This document shows positions 33,243-44,921 of a stretch of 64,000 bases of DNA, one piece after another (within the stretch, counting starts at the first letter, position 1; each line of letters starts with the position of its first letter). The DNA is from Pseudopyrenochaeta lycopersici (Eukaryota; Ascomycota; Dothideomycetes; Pleosporales; Pseudopyrenochaetaceae), in the NCBI GenBank assembly GCA_003313425.1, contig NHZP01000096.1, positions 31,822 to 95,821 on the forward strand, in the 5' to 3' direction. The notes beneath the pieces were generated by a model. That model was given only the letters and a program-made list of their open reading frames with translations. It was not told the origin of the DNA and ran no database searches. The position numbers were made by a program, and so were the translations under genes.

Positions 33243-35699
33243 CTAGGTATTCTCAGAAGGGGAAGGAGCAAGAAATTCTAGATCCAGATCAGTCTCTCCG
33301 TGGTAATCTATCGCGTTCGATCCAATTTCCCCCATTCTCATACCGAACTGGAATAGATTGTCGTGCTCGAATGGAATATAGATATCGGTGCTGAGATTGA
33401 GAATATTGAGCCTGGTGTCAAGAAGGCTGGCATTTAGCGTCTGGTCAAAGGTGCCCCCATTTCCTTGTAATGTAACTTGAGAAGCCTCTGTCTGCCCTGT
33501 ATTGTCCGCATCCAAAGGATTGGTCGTTCCAACTGAGAAATCAGGCTGATTTATAGCTAGAGGGCTACATGTTCTGCCCGTAAAACTACGTTCTCTAAAC
33601 TCAGCTAGGCATTCCGGGCTCTGCCAAGCGTATGGCATGACTCTTGCAAGCTCCGGCGACATGGCTGTTGCATCAAACTGCGCAAAATTCTCTGTCCCGG
33701 TGAGCATCGTGTTTTGAACCCCCGGGCTCATCCAATCTTGCGTTGTCCAGGGCATGCTTAGACCTGGAATCGTCGACATGGGTTCCTGTACTGAATTGAC
33801 CAACCGTCCCTGAGTCTGGTTATCTGATTCAGCTAGCCCATGACCTTGCTTGAACAAGCTCAACCATTGCGGGTTATCGGCTGCTGTTTGGTTCCACGGG
33901 TCGTCGTCCTCATAGACAACGCAGCGAGCTTCTTGCTGCAAAAGCTCGTCTGTGATGGCAATACCACGCTCCCGTGCGAGTTTGACAAACAGGCCGAGGC
34001 GCTCAGTCAAGTATTCGAAAGAAGTGGGCCGAGGGTCGTTATCTCCTCGGCGCCTGCTTGATTTTGTAGCGCTGAAAGGTACCACTGCCGTAGTTTCGGC
34101 ACCAATCAGGTACGGTGGCATGGCGTTTTGGACTAGGAGAGCAACAGCAGGATCAAGGCCTCGACAGCCTTTCCACTCCTTCATATGAACTCCTGCAAGG
34201 AAGTGACTAGCTAAATGGTCGCTGCGCTGTGACCATTCAATAAATCGTTCACTGCAAAACCCGCATCGTGACCTGACCTGTATAATTTCGGACTTCCATT
34301 TCGACATTGATGGCAGAAAATGGTCCACGCTATGCACTAGTCGCAGATGTTGACGAAGATGGTCCTTGCGGTAGAAGGTTCGTGCAGCAATATATTTGCC
34401 TTTACATTCGTCATAGGCATGCGATTCAAGATGAGAGTTGGAGGTGTCTTCGATGCCGCAAAATGCACACTTGGCTGTGTCATTGGCTGGGTCCACGTCA
34501 ATACCGCCAAGCGGAGCACAGGTCCAGGTCTCCAGTGAAAGGTGAAGCGTCTTTTCATGCCTAGTCCAGTCGAATTTGGATTTGAAAGTGTCTGTACAAA
34601 AGGTGCATTGGTATGGTCTTTTCTCCGCCTGAGCTTTTGGAGGTCGAAGCGGAGCTTTACCGGACTTGCGCCGACGACGGCGTCGTTGCGCTTCTCTCAC
34701 GCTGAATCCTTCTAGCGTGGAATTGGAGCTGTGAGCTGACGAAGCGGAGCTGCTCGAATGGCTTGATCCAAAAGACAAAACCGACAGAGGAGGGAGAAAC
34801 TCGACTGAGCCACTGCTGCCCCACGAATTGGGTTCGCTCTGGGCTACGGCGCGCGAAATAGAGCTTAGGGAAGCCGCTTCGTACTTTGGAGGAGAATGTC
34901 GCCAGCGATCCAGCGGACTCATCTTCTGCCAACCCTGGACTACAACTGGAGGACAGGGAATTGCAGAGCTGTGTGAAACATCTACGGAGGTGTCACTTGC
35001 TCTTCGCGGTTTGATCTTGCCCCTCCGACGCGCATTTACGAACCACCTGGATAATTGGCTGCTGGTCAGGCCAGTTTTGCTCATGAGATCCATTTTCTCT
35101 TCATCGGTGGGGTAGGGATTATGCGAGTGGGCGTCACACCACTGCTTCAATGTTTTGACGCTTGCTTTCGGCAGCCTTGAGCTTTTGGCATCCGGCTTCG
35201 TTTGTTCGTCATCGTTCCTAGGCGCGATGGAATGATGCAGTTGGCTATGGTTATTAACAGGATGTGTCTGTTCGTGTGGAAACGAATCGGTAGGAGAGGG
35301 CTGATCAAGCTCGTAAGCCTTGGCCCAAATGATCTCCTCGTCATCATTGTCCAAGACTGCTTTGAGAAGTGGAATAATAAGTGATACCGGAAAGTCATCA
35401 GAATTGATGGCCTGGGTCAACCGGGCAAGGTCGCCAAAAAGGTTCTTCCCATCGCAGCTAGACGGCAGTTGACGAGAAGCCGGGAGCATCTGCAACGCCA
35501 AGATTAGGTCAAGGGCATGATGTCGAAGTTCTTCGGGCAATTAGCGAGGTTACCTGAAAAGAAATATGGCTTTACCTTCGTTGTCTACGTCGGCGAGTTG
35601 CAGCTGTCGTAAGTTTGATGGAGCGGAAGCGCGAAAAGCGTCTAAGCCTGAGCCTATTGGGTGCGTGTTGATTATATCTAACCAGGAGCTACTCGCCAT
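33243..35699 (-). CDS. homeobox (KN/TALE type) and C2H2 zinc-finger transcription factor
   Basis: Two exons, 35576-35699 and 33243-35530, give 803 residues. The junction (VDNE then ELRHHALDLILALQML) removes a 45-bp intron that ends in AAG and fits better than starting at an internal TTG. Order: short conserved N-terminus, homeodomain at about 160-218 with NPYPTDEEK and WFVNARRRGK, a Ser-rich linker, then C2H2-type fingers from about 349 (QCTFCTDTFKSKFDWTRHEK, a Cys-rich middle unit, and RSRCGFCSERFIEWSQRSDH). The C-terminal half is probably disordered and may activate. This fungal architecture acts in the nucleus. It is tail-to-tail with the beta-synthase (67-bp gap) and is a candidate local regulator. 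Confidence 0.88.
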
Positions 35700-35813
35700 G
35701 AGATTGCAGCAAAAGCATTTGATGTGCGGGAGGTGCAGGCTGAGATGGATGGTGTGAAGCTCGGTGAAGCGCAGAGAGCCCGCAGAAAGGCAGAAGCCGG
35801 ATGTGGAATGATG

Positions 35814-35827
35814 CATGCCAAGGCGCC
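35814..35827. promoter_or_regulatory. candidate related motif upstream of the regulator
   Basis: catgccaaggcgcc, about 115 bp upstream of the regulator's start. It shares the gccaaggcgc core found inverted beside the methyltransferase motif. Weak evidence on its own. Confidence 0.25.
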
Positions 35828-36394
35828 ATTACTTCGCTTAAGCCACAATAGGTCTAGATCCGGAAATATGTGTCCGTGCTTGCGTGCAACCGAATCTGCG
35901 GTGAGACTTGTAAGGCTCATATTATATGCTTGGCAAAGTCCCAAATGCCTTGTCGAAGAGGGCGTAGCCTTGCTGGCACGCATCTAAGCTACTGCAAAGT
36001 CAGTACTGCCTGGCTTTCCTTCTTCATCAACAGCAACAATGTGAGCTGCTTCGGAACTTATCAAAGGGCAAGCAGCGGATTCGAACGTACGCTTGTTCCA
36101 AAGCATCCTACCGTTATGGCATGCTCTAAGCACAATTCGTCTCTAATGTAGGACTTGCAGGATAGCTACTGGCTATGAAACTTAATGGATACGCAAAGAA
36201 ATGACAGGCTGGGTTATTCCTGTTCAGTAATATACGAGGCGCGAATAAGGTTAGAATACTGCGTTCTTGTATGTTCCAGCCAGTGTATAGGGTAAAGAGT
36301 TCTCAGTAGCATCAGGAAGGGTGTCAGGAAGCATACTTGGGAGAATGTAGCCCAGATTTGATCTGTCAGCGTGAAAGCGTATGCAAAGGGTGGT

Positions 36395-36447
36395 ACATCG
36401 CCACCAATAGCAGGGAGGATGGCCGACCCGCTCTGGCCACACTCTTG
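36395..36447. repeat. 53-bp inverted repeat, right copy
   Basis: Reverse complement of 28077-28129 without mismatch. It overlaps the left arm of the foldback element at 36408-36484. Confidence 0.9.
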
Positions 36448-36484
36448 AGGTGTGTGCCGGTGCGGGTCGGCCGTCCTCCCTGCT
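36408..36484. mobile_element. foldback (palindromic) MITE-like element
   Basis: The left arm tagcagggaggatggccgac and right arm gtcggccgtcctccctgcta pair almost perfectly around a ~30-bp loop, with TA at both outer edges. Short non-coding palindrome, likely derived from a Tc1-type element. Confidence 0.65.
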
Positions 36485-36691
36485 AGCGTCATTAGAGGAG
36501 TCCATCAGTTTAACGATGCTAAAGTGGCAAACCATTGACGCGTACGTATTTCAAGAAGTTGCTATCTCACCACTCCTTCATTCTAGAGTATGCTCGAGGC
36601 TTCTCTGTGGCAAATTAATAGTGTATATAGTCTTGTTAATCTCCGGCCCTCTATGAAATAGAGAGAATGATTACACCAGTAAAACTTGTGT

Positions 36692-38285
36692 TCAAGTGCC
36701 CCGATGTCGGCGTCCACGTCGAGCAGCAGCAACTCGAAACTCATCGTAGACGTACTGTAGTAATGGTGGTACCCATACCGCAACCGCGACTATTTGGCCA
36801 AACCCCCAGTCGTGGCGGCTCATCATCTTTAGCGATGTGCTGATGGAGAGGAGCGAGAGCTGGATACCGAGAGCTAAGAGGAAGAGGAAAGTCGTAACCA
36901 CGCGAAAGGTCTTTGATTGGTAAGTTTGGTGCACAAAACCGGAGGACAGAAAAAGGATGCACCGGGAACCACGTTGTTGGCCATTTGTGTTCGTAGCAGG
37001 ACGTCTCCGCGCTGATTCAGGGTCTAGAGGGGGTGATGCTGAAATTTGGTGTGGGCCTAGGTGTACATTTTCTGTCTCGGTGCTGTACGCATCTTTTCCC
37101 CTTTCCCACCAAGCGCGGATCATCGACGCGAGAATTAGAACCAAGTGGATAGTAGAAAAGGCCCATATAAGAGGCGTCACATAGCTCAGCTTCCAAGCCG
37201 CGTCCAACACATCCTCCCTTCCAGCTTGAAGGGGATTTGGGCATACCGCCAGGGCAGAATACCCGCCGCAGGAATCTAGCGCGCTCAGCTTATAGGAGAA
37301 TTGCTGATACGCCATATACCTTCGGTCTTTGGTGTCAAACTGGGAGTTTATATCGATGATGTGCGAGTACAGGACCCAATATACGATGGACGACAGAAGC
37401 CAGCAAGCGACGCTAAGCAGAGTGATATCCAGCGAGGCTTTTCCCCGTTGGTTAAGGAGAAACATACCGAACACGATAGGAAGGATCCCGTTGATAGAAA
37501 GTGGAATAAGCAGGAAGGTTAAAAGCATGTCCTCAGAGAAGATCCCATATGCCAGAGAAGCGATCTGAATGGTGGCGCTGAAATAGCATTGGGAGATGTG
37601 AAACTGGAGCAGGCAGGTCTCGAGCATTGACTCGTGAGTAATCGTCTGGCCTGCTGATTCCAGTGGGCCATCTTCCAATAATTTAACTCCTTGGACAGTT
37701 TCAGAAGGCCTCTCGTACGGGTTAGACAGGAGTATGGACGAGGGCTTCCGGTTCGAGCGCGAGAAGCAGTAGAGACCGAGCCAGAGTAGCATAAGCAACA
37801 AGCATTGCAGAATATAGGACGAGAATACCTATTATCTTAATTAGCAAAAGCATAATCGCAATTTGTCGGGAAGGCAGCCTGCTACATACCCCAATCCCAA
37901 TCACATCCGCATCCGCATATGGGAGAGATGCATAGCCACCAGTACAAAGCTTGTTCAAGCACTCGTTTACGCCACCAATATTTGGTCTTGTCGAGTTGAC
38001 TAACATATCCACTGCCGAACATGGTTCGGAGCATGCACTTGGATTTCTTGATGCTTTGCATGTCTGCGTCAGACACTCTGTCACCACATTCGTCACATTC
38101 GCCAAGGCAGCATCAGGGGAATCTGATGGAATATGCCGTCCTACGGCAGCAGTGGTGTCCTCGCCCAGAGAGCCCTGCCTAGCGAAACCAGATATCGCGG
38201 GCACGTTCACACACGTGCGAAAGCGTTGGATGGGCGCCTGGCCGTTGCCATACAGGAGTCTATAGCACCTCCAGAAGCTACACAA
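36692..38285 (-). CDS. fungal multi-pass membrane protein, unknown function
   Basis: Exon 2 is 36692-37828. Exon 1 ends at 37890, joined in phase 0 by a 61-bp intron, so VIGIG is followed by VFSSYILQCLLLMLLWLG. The N-terminal part is extracellular-like and Cys-rich (ECLTQTCKASRNPSACSEPC, then NECLNKLC). About six to seven hydrophobic helices follow, plus a cytosolic loop with Pro/Arg-rich sequence. I recognise the general family from fungal genomes but know no function. The start is uncertain: the frame can be followed to 38285 without an ATG, and a short upstream exon from the ATG near 38312 is possible. The Cys-rich segment suggests a folded lumenal or surface domain. Confidence 0.65.
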
Positions 38286-39347
38286 AGTGAAGGTGGCGAT
38301 GCGACATTATAGGAGTCAAGTCAAGCTCTGCGCCGCTGTAGGGGGTGTATGTTAACCAGGCATAATATAAGGACTTGCCCAACACGTAAGAGCCTTTGCG
38401 CAATGTAATTATTATACAAAATTAGATGGAGGTGTCAGAATGCAAGAAGATGGTGTTGTTGTTCGTGGTGCCAAGAAATGCCTGACTAATTCGCTTGTGT
38501 GACTAACTCGCTTGTGAAGTACGTTATGTTATAATTAATAACTTTTTGGTGTAGCTTGGTGGGGAAAAAACTTGGCGGAAGAAACTTTATTCATGTGACT
38601 GTACCATGCAGGCCATCGCAGCGTCAAGCATCACCATCCCCGGTGTGGACAGCACATGAATCAGGTCTACATTTTAAGCCTTTCTGACTAACTCAACTTT
38701 CGCAAGCGCCAGACAATATTTGGGGCTGGCGCACTCGCTCTGTGCTGTTATGTTGCGGTTCATAGCCCCAAACATCCAGCCATACGCTGATCGTGGCCCG
38801 ATTACAACAAGCCTCCTCCTGTCAGAGTTTCACCATCGATATTTCTGTACATGAGCTAAAAGGCTAAGCTTATTTCACATTTCCTCTTTGGCATAAGCCT
38901 TAAGCCCATCTGGGCATTTCTTTTAGGGATTTAACCAGCCACAGAGTCAATTCGTTCCGCGTAAGGACAGCTTCTTCGTCTGCAGGATGACCAGCGCGGC
39001 GAAATCTTATCTGTTTATACTGCGCGATTCTAAGAGTTTCAGGACAGTCATCGACGACCCGTTGCACTTTCTCTCTTCCTTTTCGTTCAATCCACGCCTT
39101 CTTTATTCCTGCGCGTTTGGCCTGGTTACTACTGGTCTTTTCTCCCACGTTCTCTGTAGACGGAACACGATATACAACACCAGCGGACTCAAGACCTGCC
39201 ATACAAGTCCCGATACTTCCATCGGCACCCACTTCACTACGCTCGAAGAATAAGACTACTCTGCTTCAGCTTCGTTTTCTGTCATTCTAGATACGGACAC
39301 CACTTCACACCAGGGCATTACTACGGACTCTCCTTACGCACTCCAAA
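38286..39347. other. intergenic, no gene recognised
   Basis: About 1 kb between the membrane protein and the Fungal_trans_2 gene. Frames at 38900-39250 on both strands show no family. Should hold the promoters of both neighbours. Confidence 0.4.
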
Positions 39348-41173
39348 ATGGACGCAGACAGGCGACTTACGAAGGCTTTGGAGGCAGCTAACGATGCTCT
39401 CCAGCACTTGTCCATGTCCCCAGACTTTAGATGTTTGGACTGTACACACATCGACAGACTGCTCGGACGTGTAGTAGATCTACCGACCGAGGGTAACCAG
39501 AGAAACAGCAGGAGGAATCTGTTGGTGATACGGAAATGGGTGATAACGGAAGGACCGGGCGTCGTGCTGTTAGAGGTTCTCGGACAACTCTACTGGCGGT
39601 TGGGCGAGCTCAACAGCAAGCAGTTCGTGGAGTTCAAAGCGACTCTCCAGCAACAACAACCATATCTCTTGCTTATTCAGGACACTGCTGCGATCACCCT
39701 GGTGATCCAAAGAATCCAACACATTCAGCGGTCGAAGGCAGATGCGTGTCAAGACTTCTTGTGCGAGCTGTCCGATCTCATGGAAATGAAGCGTAAGCTT
39801 TGTACAACCACGAAACGAATAAAAATGCTGATTCAGCCAGTAGACTCGCCAATGGCAGAGATGGACGCTCTACGAGCAAACTCTAGTAGTCCGTTTACCC
39901 CTCAATCTGCTCGCTCTCTAGACAGCAGCTCCTCGCAGGAGTCTGGCTTCGTGAGTCTCATTAAGTATGTCCCCTCGAGCTGGACGTGGGGCGGCGACAT
40001 CGAGCAGACCCTCACCGATTTCTACATCCACGGCATCTGCCCTGGTCGCACGGTTGCGACGCAATCCAACGCCTACATGACGTTGCTGCAAGTGGCGAAT
40101 ACGTGCTTGAGCACGAAATACGCTCTTCTAAGCCTTGCAGCGTCGTACATCTGCGAGTATCTTCCTGGGCAGAAGGAGACTTACCACCAAGCTGAGCTAT
40201 TTTATTCCACGCAAGCACTCAAGGCGTTGGCAACGCAGATCAGCAGCGGAGAGAATTATAATGGCGCGCTTGCTACCAGTATGCTACTAATGCACCACGG
40301 TGCGATCAACCAAGAAGGTTCGCCCCTGTGTTGGTCGTGCCATGCCAATATCTTCGACACGATTCCATCTGACTTCATCAACCACCACTCTGACCCAGCG
40401 CTCTTCATTCGCACTCAGCTGGTCTTAGCTCGCACAGCACAAATGTCCTACACGCTGCAAAATACCACATTTCACTCGCTTGAGACGAAGAACTGGTACG
40501 AGGGTGCGCCACCTCTTGAGACCCAGAAGGTCTGCGCCACTCTGGGTCTGTCACCTCAGCTTCTATTTCTGATCTCATCTATAACCTTGCTTGCGATGGA
40601 TACCAGCGGCCCTAACAAGCTGAAGTGTGCGCAGCTGAAAGAGACGCAGCTCCAGAATCTGAAGCAGTGGACAGCTGAACCGCAAGGCCCGGAACAAGAA
40701 GTCCTGCTCGCCACAGCTGAGTCCTTCCGTCTCTCAGCGCTCATATATTTGCGCTGCCGCCTATATGGGTAGGTTTTGCAATGTTAGCAGTCGCAACACT
40801 CACTTACATGAATTCTAGATTCACACGTTTTCATCCCTCAATCCTCGAGCTCTCCAGTGCTCTTCACACCGTCCTCCTCTCCCTTCCAGTAAAAGGCACG
40901 CTCTATACTGCCATCTACCCTGTCTGGCCGCTCTTTATCGCCGCCGTAACCACCAACTCTGATAAGCGCGACCATCTTTATCAGCGCGTCGTCCCCATCC
41001 GTGAGGGTGATAAGAACACGCTTCCAGCTGTGCTCAAGCGTGTTAGCGGTATGCGCACCTGGCTCGCCAACCAAGATGCAACATACCAGCGGCTTGATGG
41101 CTGGTGGGATGAAATGCTGAACCCAAGCAGCAGCACGAAAGCCCTGGGATCGAACTTGTTGTGCTTGGGTTGA
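39348..41173 (+). CDS. Fungal_trans_2 domain protein without visible DNA-binding domain
   Basis: Two exons, 39348-40768 and 40819-41173 (50-bp intron, phase 2), give 591 residues. The second half resembles the Fungal_trans_2 domain (PF11951) of Zn2Cys6 regulators: GDIEQTLTDFYIHGICPGRT, then LLSLAASYICEY, and after the intron ILELSSALHTVLLSLPVKGT. The N-terminal 200 residues are helical and Gln/Ser-containing but have no Zn2Cys6 Cys pattern; the CLDCTHID near residue 29 is not one. It may be a regulator that lost its DNA-binding domain, or one acting through a partner. The frame is intact. Confidence 0.75.
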
Positions 41174-41237
41174 GAAATCTGCAGCTATATACTTCACAAT
41201 TTCGCACCTCATCTTCGTCAAATTAACGATGATTATA

Positions 41238-41361
41238 CCTGGGTACATTATCCCGTTGTTTATCTCGTTGTCTCGCTATAACGGTTATTCAATTTTGCTA
41301 TCTCGTTATTAGGGTTATAGCAAATACACTAACAATTAAAAGTTATAACGAGATGCCCAGG
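41238..41361. mobile_element. 124-bp MITE with TA target duplication
   Basis: Ends cctggg / cccagg with looser inverted similarity inward (tatctcgttgtctcgctataacg against taacgagatg). Flanked by TA at 41236-41237 and 41362-41363. AT-rich, non-coding. Confidence 0.55.
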
Positions 41362-43117
41362 TATGACGATGATACACTCATGCTGCGGACTTGACATCCG
41401 CAAAGACCACCAATACCGGACCTGGTGGTCAGTATCCGTCCGACCAACTATCTTCACTGTACATATTCTTTTCCTACCTCCTCTTTTATGTCTTTAGACT
41501 TTTCCGGCATTTAGAATTACAGCTTCGCGATTCATGGTGGTTCGTTCCTTTTGGTCTAGCATTTCAGCGTTCAAAGGATTTCCTCAGTCACATAGATCAC
41601 GCTATAACGTTTTTCCTTCAACATAATCTGTATAGGTGGTTCTGTATAGGTGATATTTGGACTTCAGCTGGATATAATGTTGGTATTGTTTAGTTCTATT
41701 GTATATACCACACGAGTTGTTGTGAAGGAACGATCAGATGACTTTCATAGTGTGTGAATAGTCTCACTTTATGAATATTGTGAAAATAACTTAAGTCAAA
41801 GCCTTGCTTACGAATCTCTTTCTCTCCTTGTAAACAATCATTTTACCCAAGTCACATTCAACCTCGTTCGTGCTCTTGTACCGTCACAGTGGTATTGTCT
41901 GAATTTTAATGAATCTTTTTGGTCATGATCGTGGATCAGAATTTATTGTATTTTGTTGGTTCTGTTTTCTCTCCTTTTTAAACACAGACCTGATACATCG
42001 ATGATACATAGGTGATACCGTCCACGATGCAGTATTCGTATACTTCAGTTTTTATGCCTCTTATCTGACAGGTATATATCGCTCTATCATCTGTTCCAAC
42101 TTTTTCCTCTTGTGATTGTCATGCTCAACCCATGTGTGCACTATTAAAAGGAGCAAAAACATCTTCGATGCCTTACGCCATCCATCACAAGGTCAGGCTG
42201 GTACTTCCGGCACCGCCTCCTAACCTTGGATGTGTTTAACCGAAATTCCCAGACCCCGAAACATTTCCGTGCAGAGATTACGGTGTCATCAGAACTAATA
42301 ATCCTTGGCAACCTTGCCCAAGGCGTTGGGTGGTACCCTTGTACCTAAGCCAATTCGAGAAGAATCTTCCGATAATTAAATATAATCACGTGCGCTGTGC
42401 AGCATTGATATGAATCTCATCCACGCTATATTTATCAACCAGTCGTTATATTCTCTAACCCTCTGAGTGGATACAATGTTTAAATCATTCATAACTTTGA
42501 TAGCTTATGCGTACATCTGAAGAGGGATTCAGGATAAGGCGACCAACTGCGCCACTTCAACTAAGCTGCAAGCACGAGTCAAGTACACAAAAGTTATTCC
42601 TCTCCTCTTTTGATACGTCAGTCACTGTGGGGCATACATGCATGTCTTAAGTCCATATAAGGTTAATACAACATCTTCGCCAGTGGCGGGTCGACAACAC
42701 CATTCAGAGAAGGAACGTATCCCAGAAGTTTTGGTTCTTCGTCAATAGAACCGTCTTTAGAAAATCAGCGCATTAGCACAATAAAAGTCTAACGAGAGAC
42801 AACAGTGCTAAACACCTAAGCCGATCCCTCCACTTTGCCGTTCTATGTGGGCCCATGTCAGGCTCGAGCAATAGCCGCCGCATGTTAGTTACAAGTGCTC
42901 TTGATGGTGTAAGCTTAGGACACATACAGCCATGTGGTTTACTACTGACGAATCGGTCTATTCCTACATGTATATTAGCCTCACTTCAAATACACACACG
43001 GGGGAATATACATGACTTTTCACCGCTACCCTGCGTACAGATGGATTTCATGAACTTGGAGCGAATCTAACTCTGCCTATGCGCATCTCCGTATCCAGCT
43101 TGGTTAAGAAGAGGTCT
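41362..43117. other. AT-rich gene-free stretch
   Basis: About 1.75 kb without a convincing gene on either strand and without a detected internal repeat. It lies between the Fungal_trans_2 gene and the P450 pseudogene. Confidence 0.5.
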
Positions 43118-44921
43118 CTATGACCAGCTGGATTTCTCCACCGTCATTGGCATACCATCTCTCGGTTTTGCCTCAAAGACAAACTCCTGGAATGCCCGAT
43201 CACCAAACGTAAGATCCAGGTCCGTCCAAGAGACTCGTGGCGTCGTATTCGGCTTGAGGTCCGCACACGTAAAGTTGAAATCCCTGACCGTCAAAAGTAA
43301 AGTAATCTTCAGCTCGTCCATGGCCAATGGTTGACCAAGGCAGGCCCTCGGACCTCTCTCAAACGGTCTCCATGCGTGTCGCTTGAAGTCGTCACGTGTG
43401 TAACGATCCGGATCAAATGTGGTCGGATTCGGAAAGATTTGCGGGTTCATGTGCATGGTGAGCTGGACAGGGCAGAGCATGTGCCCCTTGGTGGAGTATT
43501 GTTGACCTTGATATGTGATGAACCCGGTCGAGTCTTCTCGACGGGCAGTAAACCCTGCCGGATAAAATCGCAGCACTTCTTTGATCACGTTGGTTGTATA
43601 CTCGAGCTCGTTGAGTTTATATGGATCCGACTGTAGCATTTCGTACGTCGCATCGATGCCGGAAGCGAAGACGCGATCGTGCTCCTCGCGTAATTTTCGG
43701 ACGACTTCGGGGCGAACAGAGAGAAACATGAAGGCAAAGCAGAGGGTATCTGAAGTCGTGGCAGTGCCTGCGATGAGTAATGTTTTGACCTGTGTGAGGG
43801 CATTTGCAAGGAACTCGGGATCGAGCCCTTGTTTTCCCGACTGGCGTATCTCCTCCAAATGTTCTCGCAGGATAAGATCCATGATACTGAGACCGCGGTT
43901 CATACTTAGATCCACATTGCCTCGCTGCAGGACATCGAATCTCTTCTTAACAAGCTCTGCGAGCGCTGTATCTAGTTTTTTGCTAGCTGCCCGTCGCTCT
44001 CTGCTGGCGAAGAAGCTTTTGACGAAATTCCACGACTCGCGTTCGATCATGAATGCGCGGCACATATCCTCGAAATATTGCAGAGCGGGGCTACCATTGC
44101 TCTGGGCCTCGAGCGAGTGGCCGAACGTCGCTTCGCCAATGACATCGAATGTTAAATGCTGAGTGAACTCCTCGAGCTTGAACACTTCCCTAGACCCTGC
44201 CAACTTATCCAGGATGGAGCGGAACTTCATGACCTCGTCTGCAACCATTCCCCTCATATTACTGATGTGCGAGATGGCAAAGGCAGGGCTGAGCATTTTG
44301 TGCAGGTGCTTCCAACGCGGCCCTTCTGAGGTGACAATGTTCTTTTCACCGATCAAAGGGTCGAGAAATAGCTTCTCGGCTTCATGCTTCTCATGGTTTC
44401 TCACAACCGTAATGTGAAGTGCAACGTCTGGGTCTGTTATGATCATTTGGCATGGGCCTACAGGCCAAAGGTCTAGGTACTAAACACCAGGCAGATTGTA
44501 CTTGTTGGCTATGGTTGTGATGGGAGCGTGGAAAGGGACATCCTTCGGTAGCATCCTCAATATCTCGCCCATGAGCTTCAGATGACCCCAGAGGAAATTG
44601 TGCGGTGGTTTCGGCTAGATAGAAAGTCAGTATAGGCATGCCGCAGTTCAAGATGAGGCTGTTGGCGTCGAAAGAGTCGTGTAAGGTTCAATTGCGCAAT
44701 CGATCAGACCGTGTATAGAGAATTTCACCATCCGCCTCTGATTTCTCGATGCATTGAAGTTGCCAGGCATCAAGCCGCGAGAGAAAATAAATGGGAATAA
44801 GACCTACTAAATGCTTATAAAAACGCCGTTGTTGGATCAGCCTGACAATGAAGTAGGTCAGTGCCGCAGTGGAGCCAGAAAAGGCAATTACTATCCACGA
44901 CAACTCAGGTAGTGATCCCAT
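43118..44921 (-). pseudogene. cytochrome P450 with one nonsense codon
   Basis: Two exons, 44808-44921 and 43118-44614 (193-bp intron), would give 536 residues. The start MGSLPELSWIVIAFSGSTAA forms an N-terminal membrane anchor. The rest carries the I-helix AGTATTSDT, an ExxR in KEVLRFYP, and the heme loop FERGPRACLG with its Cys ligand. The only defect is TAG at 44480-44482 (codon 83) in KYNLPGV-stop-YLDLWPVGP, where Trp or Phe is expected. TGG to TAG would be a RIP-type change. Downstream of the stop the frame is open for 453 codons. It is a recent pseudogene or a strain-specific allele. Substrate unknown; the class resembles monooxygenases of fungal secondary metabolism. Confidence 0.85.

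Noticed and set aside
33243..35540. Starting the homeobox regulator at the internal TTG at 35540
   Set aside because: An upstream ATG exon (35576-35699) joins in frame through a plausible 45-bp intron and gives a continuous conserved-looking sequence.
44480..44482. Explaining the P450 stop by an extra intron
   Set aside because: The only GT...AG pair removing it is a few bases long, below any workable intron.
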